DNA of 64,000 nucleotides from Lachnospiraceae bacterium UBA1712 (GCA_002317175.1 DCJA01000036.1:127970-191969); one strand, 5' to 3'. Counted from the first letter of the stretch, positions 52,360-60,966 are shown. Program-made: numbers and translations. Notes: generated from the letters alone by a model not told the origin.

Positions 52360-54234
52360 ATGAGCATAAAATTAGCATTGAGCGATGAGATACTGATGAA
52401 GGTTGAAAAACCTGCGAGGTATATTGGAAATGAGATAAATAGCGTTGTAAAGGATAAGGACTCAGTAGATATCAGATTTGCAATGTGTTTTCCAGATGTA
52501 TATGAGATTGGAATGAGCCACATTGGTATACAGATCCTGTATGATATGTTTAACAAATACGATGACGTGTGGTGTGAACGTGTATACAGCCCCTGGGTTG
52601 ATCTGGACAAGATTATGCGTGAACAGGATATAGCTCTGTTTGGACTTGAAAGTCAGGAGCCTATTAAGAATTTTGATTTTCTTGGCATAACTTTGCAGTA
52701 TGAAATGTGTTACACCAATATATTGCAGGTTCTTGATCTTGCCAAGATTCCTTTAATGTCCAAGGACAGAGCTGAGGAGGATCCAATTGTAATTGGAGGT
52801 GGTCCATGCTCCTATAATCCTGAACCTATTGCAGATTTTTTTGATATTTTCTATATAGGTGAAGGTGAAACTAAATACCGAGAGCTTCTGGATATATATA
52901 AAGAGCATAAGAAGAATAAGACTTCAAGAATGGATTTCCTTGTTGAAGCAGCCAAGCTTGGAGGCATGTATGTTCCCTGTCTTTATGAAACAAGTTATAA
53001 ACAGGACGGCACAATAGAATCTTTTGAACCAATTAGAGATGATATTCCTCGAAGCATATCAAAAGAAGTTGTTATTGATATGAAGTCGGCTGATTATCCT
53101 GTAACGCCAGTTGTTCCGTTTATCAAATGTACGCAGGATAGAGCTGTTTTGGAGATTCAGCGTGGCTGTATCAGAGGCTGCAGATTCTGTCAGGCTGGTC
53201 AGCTTTACAGACCTGTCAGAGAGAGGGATGTTGATGACCTTAAAAAGAAGGCAATGGAGATTCTGGCCAATACTGGACATGAAGAGATATCTCTTAGCTC
53301 ATTAAGTTCCAGCGATTATAGTAAGCTGGAAGAACTTACCGATTATCTTATTGAGGAATGTTCAAAAAAGTATGTTAATATTTCACTTCCTTCATTAAGA
53401 ATTGATAATTATGCATTAGATGCATTTGGTAAGGTACAGGATGTGAAGAAGAGTTCTCTTACCTTCGCTCCAGAGGCTGGAAGCCAGCGTATGAGAAATG
53501 TTATTAATAAGGGACTTACAGAAGAAGATATTCTTAATGGCTCTAAAATGGCGTTTGAACGTGGCTGGAACAAGGTTAAGTTATATTTTATGCTGGGACT
53601 TCCTGGTGAGACTAAAGAAGATATAGAGGGTATTGGCGATTTATGCGATAAAATTGCAAGAGTATATTTTGAAACTGTTCCAAAGGAAAAAAGAACCGGA
53701 GGACCAGTACAGATTACAGCAAGTACCTCATTTTTTATTCCAAAACCATTTACTGCTTTTCAATGGGCTCCTATGAATACTAAGGAGGATTTTCTGGAGA
53801 AGGCATATATTACAAGAACATCTATAATTAACCAGCTTAATCAAAAACGTATTAAGTATAACTGGCATGAGGCTGATGTTAGTGTAATGGAGGGTGTATT
53901 TGCCCGTGGTGACAGAAGAATTGCTCCAGTTATATTAGAAGCATATAAGCGTGGCTGCATGTATGATGCATGGAATGAATACTATCATAATGATGTATGG
54001 CTACAGACTTTTAAGGACCTGGGAGTTGATATTGATTTCTATACAACAAGAAGCAGAGAACTGGATGAAATATTCCCTTGGGATTTCCTTAGCTGTGGTG
54101 TAAGCAAGGAATGGCTTAAGAAGGAATGGCTTCGTTCTAAAGAAGCTGAAGTGACTCCAAACTGTAAACTGAAATGCAATGGTTGTGGAGCTGCAATATA
54201 TGGAACAGGAATATGTACAGGTGACGGTAGATGA
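52360..54234 (+). CDS. B12-binding-type radical SAM protein (TIGR03960 family)
   Basis: 624 residues. A cobalamin-binding-like N-terminal fold (about 25-200: FCFPDVYEIGMSHIG-type start, then VIGGGPCSYNPEPIADFFD) precedes a radical SAM core with C270-x3-C274-x2-C277 (CIRGCRFC). A C-terminal cysteine cluster, CKLKCNGCGAAIYGTGIC, could hold another metal site. The function is unknown; the constant partner is the DUF2344 protein encoded next, overlapping by 4 bases. ATG 52360 is preceded by AGAGGTG; a GTG two codons upstream overlaps that site. Confidence 0.9.
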   Translation: MSIKLALSDEILMKVEKPARYIGNEINSVVKDKDSVDIRFAMCFPDVYEIGMSHIGIQILYDMFNKYDDVWCERVYSPWVDLDKIMREQDIALFGLESQEPIKNFDFLGITLQYEMCYTNILQVLDLAKIPLMSKDRAEEDPIVIGGGPCSYNPEPIADFFDIFYIGEGETKYRELLDIYKEHKKNKTSRMDFLVEAAKLGGMYVPCLYETSYKQDGTIESFEPIRDDIPRSISKEVVIDMKSADYPVTPVVPFIKCTQDRAVLEIQRGCIRGCRFCQAGQLYRPVRERDVDDLKKKAMEILANTGHEEISLSSLSSSDYSKLEELTDYLIEECSKKYVNISLPSLRIDNYALDAFGKVQDVKKSSLTFAPEAGSQRMRNVINKGLTEEDILNGSKMAFERGWNKVKLYFMLGLPGETKEDIEGIGDLCDKIARVYFETVPKEKRTGGPVQITASTSFFIPKPFTAFQWAPMNTKEDFLEKAYITRTSIINQLNQKRIKYNWHEADVSVMEGVFARGDRRIAPVILEAYKRGCMYDAWNEYYHNDVWLQTFKDLGVDIDFYTTRSRELDEIFPWDFLSCGVSKEWLKKEWLRSKEAEVTPNCKLKCNGCGAAIYGTGICTGDGR

Positions 54235-54917
54235 AAGTAAGAATTAAATTTGCTAAATATGGTGTAATGAAATACATAGGTCATCTCGACATTATGCGAT
54301 ATTTTCAAAAATGTATGAGAAAGGCTGATGTAGATATAGCTTATTCCACTGGCTTCTCACCTCATCAGATTATGAGTTTTGCCTCTCCACTGGGCGTTGG
54401 TGTTGAAAGCAGGGGAGAGTATTTTGATATTGAGCTGAATAGTGGAAACGCTGAGTATGTTAAGGAAAGACTTAATGCGGTTATGGTTCCTGGCATGGAA
54501 ATAATTTCAGTTGTTAAATTGCCGGATGGTGTAAAAAATGCCATGGCAAGTATTGCGGCTGCAAGCTATACTGTCTTTCCTAAAGACGGATATGAGCATG
54601 AGAATCAATGTACAGACAAAATAGAAGATTTTCTTTTACAGGAATCAATAGTAATTACAAAACAGACCAAGAAGAATGAAATCGAATTTGATTTAAAACC
54701 ACATATTTTTTCATTTGAGTTTGATAAAGAAGCTTATCGCATGCTTGTTGATGCATCAAGTGCTGGCAATATTAAGCCCCTTGCGGTGATTGAGGAATAT
54801 GGTAAATTCTGTGGTGTTGATATTAGTTTAGATCACTATCAGATTGTTAGAAATGAAATATTTACAGAGTCAGAAGGCAAACTGATGTCGCTGGAAAGCC
54901 TTGGAGAAGATTTTTGA
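54231..54917 (+). CDS. TIGR03936/DUF2344 protein, partner of the radical SAM enzyme
   Basis: 228 residues: starts VRIKFAKYGVMKYIGHLDIMRYFQK, the family signature, with SPHQIMSFASPLGVGVES shortly after. In some bacteria the domain is fused to the C-terminus of the preceding radical SAM protein, which suggests a single functional unit. The activity is unknown. It begins in an ATGA overlap with that gene and ends in a TTGA overlap with rng, so the three are translationally coupled. Confidence 0.9.
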   Translation: MKVRIKFAKYGVMKYIGHLDIMRYFQKCMRKADVDIAYSTGFSPHQIMSFASPLGVGVESRGEYFDIELNSGNAEYVKERLNAVMVPGMEIISVVKLPDGVKNAMASIAAASYTVFPKDGYEHENQCTDKIEDFLLQESIVITKQTKKNEIEFDLKPHIFSFEFDKEAYRMLVDASSAGNIKPLAVIEEYGKFCGVDISLDHYQIVRNEIFTESEGKLMSLESLGEDF

Positions 54918-56032
54918 TTAACAGAACTTTATGTATAACTGAATACAATAATCGTGTTATTAGCTGGTTGGATGTTAATTCTCGTATGGAACAGCTTTCA
55001 GTTACTGACAGTGAGAATGATATTGTTGGCAATATATATATTGGAAGAGTTAAAAATATAGCAAAGAATATACGCGCAGCTTTTATTGAGTTTTCACCAG
55101 ATACATTGGGTTTTTTAAGCTTTAATGACTTGCTGGATGACACAAGTCTAAAAGAGGGAGAGTTTGTAGCAGTTCAGGTCATTAAAGAGGCATCCAAAAA
55201 TAAAGATGCTGTACTTAGTATGCATCTTTCTATAACGGGTGATTATTCTATTGTGGAGCTTGGCAAACCATCTGTTAATATTAGTCGAAAGATTACTGGT
55301 GATAGAAGGGCAGAGCTTAGAGCGGCTGTTAATGACTATGAACATAGTGTTATTGTCAGAACAAATGCTGGTCTTTTGGAAGATATCAGTATATTGACTG
55401 CTGAGATAGATAAGCTGTCGGCCATGCTTGATACTATAGTTGAAAAGTCAAAGACCAGAAACAGTATTTCTTTGATTCATGAAGCTAAGAGAGAATATGA
55501 AAGATTCGTCGCATCCATGCCGATTGATGCTTATGACAGAGTACTTACGGATATTGAGTCAATATATAAGGAGTTATCAGCTTACAAATGTGAATTTTAT
55601 GCAGATAGCTATCCTTTGATTAAACTGTATAGTCTTCAGACTAAACTTGATGAGCTATTATCGAGAAATGTATGGTTAAAAAGTGGTGCTAATATTGTTA
55701 TTGATTACACTGAAGCAATGACAGTTATTGATGTAAACAGTGCTAAGAATATGTCAAAGAAAAATCAGGAGGATAATATTCTGGCGGTAAATAAAGAGGC
55801 TACACTTGAAATATGCAGACAGATTCGGCTTAGAAATATATCGGGGATTATAATTATTGATTATATCAATATGTCTTCTGCTGATAACGAAAATGAACTG
55901 GTTGATTACCTGAAGAAAGAGCTGCTTAAGGACGGCGTAAGATGCGATTTTGTTGATATTACCAAGCTTGGTCTTGTGGAGTTAGTCAGAAGAAAAATAA
56001 AACCACCTATTAACGAATTATTGAGTAAATAA
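54914..56032 (+). CDS. rng: Ribonuclease G/E family, short form without Zn-link
   Basis: 372 residues. An S1 RNA-binding domain (about 37-120, GNIYIGRVKNIAKNIRAAFIEF) and the catalytic region with metal-binding D273 (TVIDVNSAKN) and D316 (IIIIDYINM), ending LGLVELVRRKIKPPI. Full RNase G is about 490 residues and has a CPxCxG Zn-link for dimerisation; no such cysteines are present here. It processes rRNA and decays mRNA at single-stranded 5'-monophosphate RNAs. The start is TTG 54914, overlapping the previous stop, with GGAGA at 54903-54907. Confidence 0.9.
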   Translation: MINRTLCITEYNNRVISWLDVNSRMEQLSVTDSENDIVGNIYIGRVKNIAKNIRAAFIEFSPDTLGFLSFNDLLDDTSLKEGEFVAVQVIKEASKNKDAVLSMHLSITGDYSIVELGKPSVNISRKITGDRRAELRAAVNDYEHSVIVRTNAGLLEDISILTAEIDKLSAMLDTIVEKSKTRNSISLIHEAKREYERFVASMPIDAYDRVLTDIESIYKELSAYKCEFYADSYPLIKLYSLQTKLDELLSRNVWLKSGANIVIDYTEAMTVIDVNSAKNMSKKNQEDNILAVNKEATLEICRQIRLRNISGIIIIDYINMSSADNENELVDYLKKELLKDGVRCDFVDITKLGLVELVRRKIKPPINELLSK

Positions 56033-56055
56033 GATACCATATTTGGTATCTTTTT
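56032..56055 (+). terminator. Rho-independent terminator after rng
   Basis: An 8-bp stem, AGATACCA / TGGTATCT (56032-56039 and 56044-56051), with a TATT loop and five Ts. Confidence 0.85.
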
Positions 56056-56133
56056 ACATTTCTAAGCTTTTATTGCTGTGATAATATGCTTATAGGTCAT
56101 TTGTGACGAATTTATTTTTAGGGAGTATTTATA

Positions 56134-56937
56134 ATGGAAGAAAAGAAGACTAATTTTTTCTGTATACCAGTATTTAGTTTTGTACCAGCAAAATATAAAG
56201 AGCTGGTTAAGAATTCAGCTGGTAAGATTTTTGGAGTGATCCTTGTGATGTTTTTGTTATTTGGTATCATTTCAGGAATTAATGTTGCTTTAGGTGTAGG
56301 TGAATTTGCAGATGTTGTTGCAGAAAGTTGTCCTGATTTCGAATTATCAAATGGAAGCTTTTCAATTGAGGCACCTTTTGAAATGGAACAGGATGGTATG
56401 TATATTCTGATTGATGACAGAATTAGCAATGTTACAGAGGATGACATTAAGGATCTGATAAGAGAGAATTTTTATTCTCAGATTATTGTTCTTGGAAGTG
56501 ATTCTTTTGGTATGTATAACAATGGACAGATTCAGGCTTTTGATTTAGATCAGGTAAGTGATTTTTCTATATCTAAAATATCTCTTATTAATGAGATAAT
56601 CCCAGCATTCAAGCCACTTATTTTTGGTGCTGTAGTTTTATTTTATCTGATTTATGTTGGATTCTATTATCTTGCTGCATTAATCATGTCATTATTCACT
56701 ATGATTATCTGCAAGATATTTAAGAAGGATATTGAAAGCAAGGAAAGATTCAGAATGACTGTTCTTGCTAAACTTCCTGTATTTATTGTTACTTTTGTAA
56801 TTGAACTTGTAAGCCCATTATCAATTAATATATGGATTGGTGCTTTACTGGTTATTGCCTTTACAGTTGCAATAGTAGCAATGTGGAAGGATGATGAGAA
56901 TCAGCAGTATATCTCATCTGAGGACAATGAATTTTAA
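56134..56937 (+). CDS. DUF1189-type membrane protein
   Basis: 267 residues. One N-terminal membrane segment (about 28-52), an extracytoplasmic part (FSIEAPFEMEQDGMYILIDD, fitting the DUF1189 pattern), then three or four membrane segments (about 162-245) and an acidic tail. The role is unknown. It has a terminator before it and a hairpin after it, and an extended -10-like TGTGATAAT (56077-56085) upstream, so it looks monocistronic. GGGAG precedes ATG 56134. It separates rng from rplU, which are often adjacent. Confidence 0.7.
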   Translation: MEEKKTNFFCIPVFSFVPAKYKELVKNSAGKIFGVILVMFLLFGIISGINVALGVGEFADVVAESCPDFELSNGSFSIEAPFEMEQDGMYILIDDRISNVTEDDIKDLIRENFYSQIIVLGSDSFGMYNNGQIQAFDLDQVSDFSISKISLINEIIPAFKPLIFGAVVLFYLIYVGFYYLAALIMSLFTMIICKIFKKDIESKERFRMTVLAKLPVFIVTFVIELVSPLSINIWIGALLVIAFTVAIVAMWKDDENQQYISSEDNEF

Positions 56938-56957
56938 TTAATAATTATTTAGCTCAG

Positions 56958-56985
56958 GCCATTTTCAATATTTTATGAAAATGGC
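56958..56985 (+). terminator. Hairpin after the DUF1189-type gene, probable weak terminator
   Basis: A perfect 10-bp stem, GCCATTTTCA / TGAAAATGGC (56958-56967 and 56976-56985), with an eight-base loop. Only two Ts follow before the rplU -35 box, so termination may be partial. Confidence 0.6.
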
Positions 56986-57014
56986 TTGACTTATGTAAAT
57001 TACAATGATAATAT
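56986..57014 (+). promoter_or_regulatory. rplU-prp-rpmA promoter
   Basis: TTGACT (56986-56991), 17-base spacer, TAATAT (57009-57014). It immediately follows the hairpin and is about 100 bases before the rplU ATG, leaving room for a structured leader. Confidence 0.75.
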
Positions 57015-57016
57015 AT

Positions 57017-57110
57017 CTGAGTATGCCGCATAACTAGGCTATAAGTGCGTGAATTCGCCGCCAAAGTTAGCGAGAAATGTGTTTTACACATAGAATAGGA
57101 GGAGAAACCT
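57017..57110 (+). ncRNA. Probable ribosomal protein L21 leader RNA
   Basis: A 5' untranslated leader of about 90 bases with unusually GC-rich, structured sequence for this genome. It contains GCCGCATAAC, AAGTGCGTGAATTCGCCGCC and AAAGTTAGCGAG blocks, then a 6-bp hairpin, ATGTGT-TTT-ACACAT (57077-57091), ahead of the AGGAGGAG ribosome-binding site. Position, length and composition fit the Firmicutes L21 leader (Rfam L21_leader), thought to mediate autoregulation by L21. I matched it from memory; a covariance-model search would settle it. Confidence 0.65.
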
Positions 57111-57416
57111 ATGTACGCAATTATTGCAACAGGTGGTAAGCAGTACAAAGTAGAAGAAGGCGATTGCATCAAAGTTGAGAAGCTTGACGCAGAAGTTGGC
57201 GCTACAGTAACATTTGATACTGTTCTTGCTGTTAAGGATGCAGATCTTAAGTGTGGTGATGCTGTAGCTAAGGCTACTGTTACAGCTACTGTTATGGATC
57301 AGGCTAAGGGTAAGAAAGTTATCGTTTACAAGTACAAGAGAAAATCAGGTTACCACAAGAAAAATGGTCACAGACAGCTTTACACACAGGTAAAGATTGA
57401 TAAGATCAATGCTTAA
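57111..57416 (+). CDS. rplU: 50S ribosomal protein L21
   Basis: 101 residues with the full family pattern: MYAIIATGGKQYKVEEGD at the start, KVEKLDAEVG, VIVYKYKRKSGYHKKNGHRQ and YTQVKI at the end. It binds 23S rRNA domain and helps early 50S assembly. AGGAGGAG precedes it. The first gene of the conserved rplU-prp-rpmA unit. Confidence 0.99.
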   Translation: MYAIIATGGKQYKVEEGDCIKVEKLDAEVGATVTFDTVLAVKDADLKCGDAVAKATVTATVMDQAKGKKVIVYKYKRKSGYHKKNGHRQLYTQVKIDKINA

Positions 57417-57440
57417 TTTTTAGTTTATGTGGGAGTAGAT

Positions 57441-57767
57441 ATGACCACAGTAAGTATCTGGAGAAAGAACGATAGTACAAAAGCATTTGAGGCATGTGGA
57501 CATGCAGGTTATGCCAGAATTGGTAAGGATATTGTATGTTCTGCGATTTCCATTCTTATGATTAATACCATCAATTCAATTGATGAGTTTACAGAGGATA
57601 GGATTGAAGTTACTTCTGATGAAAAAACGGGGTTAATTAGATGTGTTTTTTCTGACACAGCATCTGCTGATTCAGAATTACTTATCAAGTCCCTTGTACT
57701 TGGGCTAAAACAGATACAAAACGAATATGGTAACAAGTTTATTGATATTAATTACGAGGAGGTGTAG
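57441..57767 (+). CDS. prp: Ribosomal-processing cysteine protease Prp
   Basis: 108 residues. The catalytic pair is H21 (ACGHAGYA) and C33 (GKDIVCSAIS). Prp removes the N-terminal extension of L27 in Firmicutes; the L27 gene that follows carries a matching extension. The start is ATG 57441 with GGGAG at 57430-57434; a GTG at 57429 overlaps that site. The stop codon is part of the rpmA ribosome-binding region. Older name ysxB. Confidence 0.95.
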   Translation: MTTVSIWRKNDSTKAFEACGHAGYARIGKDIVCSAISILMINTINSIDEFTEDRIEVTSDEKTGLIRCVFSDTASADSELLIKSLVLGLKQIQNEYGNKFIDINYEEV

Positions 57768-57768
57768 T

Positions 57769-58053
57769 ATGCTTAAGTTAAACCTTCAATTCTTCGCTCA
57801 TAAAAAGGGTGTTGGTTCTACAAAGAACGGTAGAGATTCAGAGGCTAAGAGACTTGGCGCTAAGAGAGCTGACGGTCAGTTCGTTAAAGCTGGTAATATA
57901 CTTTACAGACAGCGCGGAACTAAGATTCATCCAGGCGTTAACGTAGGTCGTGGTGGTGATGATACATTATTCGCACTTACAGATGGTATTCTTAGATTCG
58001 AGAGACTGGGAAGAGATAAGAAACAGGCTAGTGTTTACCCAGTAGAAGAATAA
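57769..58053 (+). CDS. rpmA: 50S ribosomal protein L27 with cleavable N-terminus
   Basis: 94 residues. The N-terminus MLKLNLQFFAHKKGVGS contains the Prp site: cleavage after FFA (residue 10) exposes the HKKG end needed at the peptidyl-transferase centre. The remaining GSTKNGRDSEAKRLGAKR and QRGTKIHPGVNVGRGGDDTLFA are standard. The start is ATG 57769, with a strong GAGGAGGTG overlapping the prp 3' end. Two hairpins follow. Confidence 0.99.
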   Translation: MLKLNLQFFAHKKGVGSTKNGRDSEAKRLGAKRADGQFVKAGNILYRQRGTKIHPGVNVGRGGDDTLFALTDGILRFERLGRDKKQASVYPVEE

Positions 58054-58055
58054 TC

Positions 58056-58087
58056 AGCAATGCATAATATCAATTTTGATATTTGCT
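58056..58087 (+). other. AT-rich imperfect hairpin after rpmA
   Basis: AATATCA / TGATATT (58066-58072 and 58077-58083) with an ATTT loop, extended by AGCAA / TTGCT across a five-base bulge. No T-run; it precedes the main terminator. Confidence 0.5.
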
Positions 58088-58103
58088 AATTATGTATTTA
58101 ATC

Positions 58104-58135
58104 AAAGCTCCAGACTTAGGTTTGGAGCTTTTTTT
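58104..58135 (+). terminator. Rho-independent terminator between rpmA and obg
   Basis: A 12-bp stem with one wobble pair (58104-58115 and 58120-58131), TTAG loop, and seven Ts. Its end is 22 bases from the obg ATG, so obg either depends on read-through or has a promoter inside this region that I cannot define. Confidence 0.92.
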
Positions 58136-58157
58136 CAAAAATGAAAGGTTTTTAATC

Positions 58158-59444
58158 ATGTTTGCAGATAGAGCAACCATATATGTCAGAAGTGGAAAAG
58201 GTGGCGATGGCCATGTTTCCTTTAGAAGAGAAAAATATGTTCCTAATGGTGGTCCAGACGGTGGCGACGGAGGTAATGGCGGTAGTGTTATTATTGAAAT
58301 TGATGATGGTCTTAATACACTTGTGGATTTTAGAAATATAAGGAAATATCTTGCTGGTCATGGAGAAGATGGCGGTAAGAGAAACTGTCATGGAAAAAAT
58401 GGTAATGATATAATTCTTAAGGTACCTGAAGGTACAGTTATTAAGGAGGCCGAATCAGGTAAAGTCATTACTGACATGAGTAAGGAAAACAGAAGATTTG
58501 TTCTTCTTACAGGTGGTAAGGGGGGCAATGGTAACCAGCATTATGCAACCAGCAAGATGCAGGCGCCAAAATATGCTCAGCCTGGTCAGCCAGCAAAGGA
58601 ACTTAATCTTATTCTTGAGTTAAAGGTTCTTGCGGATGTTGGTCTTGTAGGATATCCAAATGTTGGAAAGAGTACATTTTTAACTAAGGTAAGCAATGCC
58701 AGACCTAAGATTGCTAACTATCATTTCACAACTCTCAATCCTCATCTTGGTGTAGTAGATCTTGAAGGTGCAAAAGGCTTTGTAATAGCTGATATTCCTG
58801 GATTGATTGAAGGCGCAAGTGAAGGTGTAGGTTTGGGACATCAGTTCTTAAGACATGTTGAAAGAACAAAAGTTATTATTCATGTTGTTGACGCTTCTGG
58901 CTGTGAAGGCAGGGATCCTATAGCAGATATATATGCTATAAATAAGGAATTATCCAAGTACAATGAGGACCTTGCAAAGCGTCCACAGATTATTGCTGCC
59001 AATAAAACTGACCTTATATACGATAATAAGGATGAAGTTATTGAAAATATAAGAAAAGAATTTGAATCGTCTGGCTATGAGGTGTATCCTATAAGTGCGA
59101 TAAGTGGTGAGGGCATTAGTAAAGTTCTTTATCGTGTAAGAGAACTTTTGGATGAAATAGGAGATAATCCTGTTATATTTGAGCCTGAATTTGAATTCTC
59201 AAATACCGTTATCTATGATGAGCCATATAGTGTTACATATGATGAGGATGAGAAGGAATATGTAGTGGAAGGACCACGTATAGAAAAGATGCTTGGTTAT
59301 ACTAACCTTGAAAGTGAAAAAGGTTTTGTATTCTTCCAGAATTTCCTTAAGGATAATGGAATTCTTGAAAAACTAGAAGAACTTGGAATTAATGAAGGCG
59401 ATACAGTTAGAATGTATGGTTTTTCATTTGAATATTACAGATAG
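58158..59444 (+). CDS. obg: Obg GTPase
   Basis: 428 residues. The glycine-rich N-terminal Obg fold (to about 158) precedes the G domain with GYPNVGKS at 165-172, DIPGLIEGAS and NKTDL, and the OCT domain follows (about 350-428). It acts in 50S assembly and stress control. ATG 58158 is supported by AAAGGT at 58144-58149; an in-frame upstream ATG would run through the terminator. Followed by yhbY and nadD with short gaps. Confidence 0.98.
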   Translation: MFADRATIYVRSGKGGDGHVSFRREKYVPNGGPDGGDGGNGGSVIIEIDDGLNTLVDFRNIRKYLAGHGEDGGKRNCHGKNGNDIILKVPEGTVIKEAESGKVITDMSKENRRFVLLTGGKGGNGNQHYATSKMQAPKYAQPGQPAKELNLILELKVLADVGLVGYPNVGKSTFLTKVSNARPKIANYHFTTLNPHLGVVDLEGAKGFVIADIPGLIEGASEGVGLGHQFLRHVERTKVIIHVVDASGCEGRDPIADIYAINKELSKYNEDLAKRPQIIAANKTDLIYDNKDEVIENIRKEFESSGYEVYPISAISGEGISKVLYRVRELLDEIGDNPVIFEPEFEFSNTVIYDEPYSVTYDEDEKEYVVEGPRIEKMLGYTNLESEKGFVFFQNFLKDNGILEKLEELGINEGDTVRMYGFSFEYYR

Positions 59445-59452
59445 GAGTATAT

Positions 59453-59743
59453 ATGACCAGTAAACAGCGTTCATATCTTAAAGGTCTTGCAATGAATATT
59501 GAGCCTATATTCCAGGTAGGTAAATCATCAATTACACCTGAGTATACAGAGGCTATTCGTGAAGCTTTTAATACAAAAGAACTGATTAAAATTAGCGTAT
59601 TGAAGAATTGTATGGATGATCCAAGAGGCATAGCTGAGGTATTAGCTTCGCGTACAGGATCAGAAGTAGTACAGGTGATTGGTAAAAAAATAGTTTTATA
59701 TAAAGCTGATTCAGAAAATCCAAAGATACTATTACCAAGATAA
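59453..59743 (+). CDS. yhbY: YhbY-type CRM-domain RNA-binding protein
   Basis: 96 residues: MTSKQRSYLKGLAMNIEPIFQVGKSS, then a KH-like fold ending RTGSEVVQVIGKKIVLYK. The CRM/YhbY family associates with pre-50S particles. It lies 8 bases after obg; the obg-yhbY-nadD-yqeK-rsfS order is a conserved Firmicutes block. Confidence 0.96.
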   Translation: MTSKQRSYLKGLAMNIEPIFQVGKSSITPEYTEAIREAFNTKELIKISVLKNCMDDPRGIAEVLASRTGSEVVQVIGKKIVLYKADSENPKILLPR

Positions 59744-59757
59744 AGGAGTATGTGGCT

Positions 59758-60372
59758 ATGAGTACAAAAAGAAAAGTCGGAATCATTGGTGGAACATTTA
59801 ACCCAATTCATATGGGACATCTAATTTTGGCTGAGAATGCCTATGATGAATTTAAGCTTGACGAGATTTTGTTTATACCAACAGGTATTAGTCATTTTAA
59901 AGATCCAAGTATTGTATTGGATAAGAAGAAACGTATTGCAATGACTGGTGGAGCAATTGATGACAATCCACACTTTGCTTTGTCAACAATTGAAACTGAC
60001 AGACCTGGTAATTCATATACTTACGAAACTCTTGAAGAACTCAAAAAGCGCAATCCAGACACCAAGTATTATCTTATTGTAGGTGCGGATTCACTTTTCC
60101 AGATTGAGGAGTGGATGAATACTGAGTCTATTATGGCTAACGCTGCAATTCTAGTTGCAGTAAGAAAAGGTCAGTCTCATGAGGAGTTACAGGCTAAGGT
60201 AGATGAACTTTCTGCTAAATATAATGCAGAGATTCATATACTTAAATTTACATATATAGATATCTCATCAACAGAGATTCGTCAGCGTATTAAAGAAGGT
60301 AAGACTATCAAGTATATGGTTGCTGAGGATACATTGAATTATATAAATAAGTTCAATCTTTACAGGGATTAA
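59758..60372 (+). CDS. nadD: Nicotinate-nucleotide adenylyltransferase
   Basis: 204 residues. GGTFNPIHMGH nucleotide site, IPTGISHFK, and ISSTEIRQRI. It joins ATP and nicotinate mononucleotide in NAD synthesis. I start at ATG 59758 (AAAGGAG at 59742-59748, nine-base spacing); GTG 59752 is too near. The gene is followed by yqeK. Confidence 0.96.
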   Translation: MSTKRKVGIIGGTFNPIHMGHLILAENAYDEFKLDEILFIPTGISHFKDPSIVLDKKKRIAMTGGAIDDNPHFALSTIETDRPGNSYTYETLEELKKRNPDTKYYLIVGADSLFQIEEWMNTESIMANAAILVAVRKGQSHEELQAKVDELSAKYNAEIHILKFTYIDISSTEIRQRIKEGKTIKYMVAEDTLNYINKFNLYRD

Positions 60373-60387
60373 TGGTGTCTTAAATAT

Positions 60388-60963
60388 ATGACTATTGAAG
60401 AAATAACAGAGAATCTGCGTAAAGATTTAAAAAAGAAACGTTTTAATCATAGTATTGGAGTAGCGTATACATCGGCAAATCTTGCTATGAAATATGGATA
60501 TGATATGAATAAAGCATTAAGGGCTGGACTTTTACATGATTGTGCAAAGTATATGTCTGATGAGGAAAGCATATCATACTGCAAGAAGAATTCCATTGAA
60601 ATATCAGATGCAGAGTATAATACGCCCGCTTTGTTGCATGCAAAGGCTGGTTCTTATATGGCTAGGTCCAAATATAATGAGCAGGATACAGAGATTCTTG
60701 AAGCTATTAGATGGCATACTACTGGTAAACCTGATATGACTCTCTATGAGAAAATTGTATTTGTTGCGGATTATATAGAACCTAACAGAGATCATGATAA
60801 GGAGCTGGAGTTTATACGTAAGCTTGCTTATTCTGATCTTGATAGATGTATTGCCAAGATATATGAGAATACCATTAATTTTATAAATGGTTCAAACAAA
60901 AAGATGGATCCGACTACATTGGAAGCCTATTCTTTTTATGAAAATATGATTACAAACAGGTAA
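60388..60963 (+). CDS. yqeK: YqeK HD-domain protein (symmetrical Ap4A hydrolase type)
   Basis: 191 residues. The HD motif is LLHDCAKYMSDEE, preceded by the first histidine in RFNHSIGVAYTSANLA, and followed by LHAKAGSYMA, IRWHTTGKP and VFVADYIEPNR. Members hydrolyse diadenosine tetraphosphate. The ribosome-binding site is weak. It precedes rsfS by 3 bases. Confidence 0.93.
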   Translation: MTIEEITENLRKDLKKKRFNHSIGVAYTSANLAMKYGYDMNKALRAGLLHDCAKYMSDEESISYCKKNSIEISDAEYNTPALLHAKAGSYMARSKYNEQDTEILEAIRWHTTGKPDMTLYEKIVFVADYIEPNRDHDKELEFIRKLAYSDLDRCIAKIYENTINFINGSNKKMDPTTLEAYSFYENMITNR

Positions 60964-60966
60964 GAT

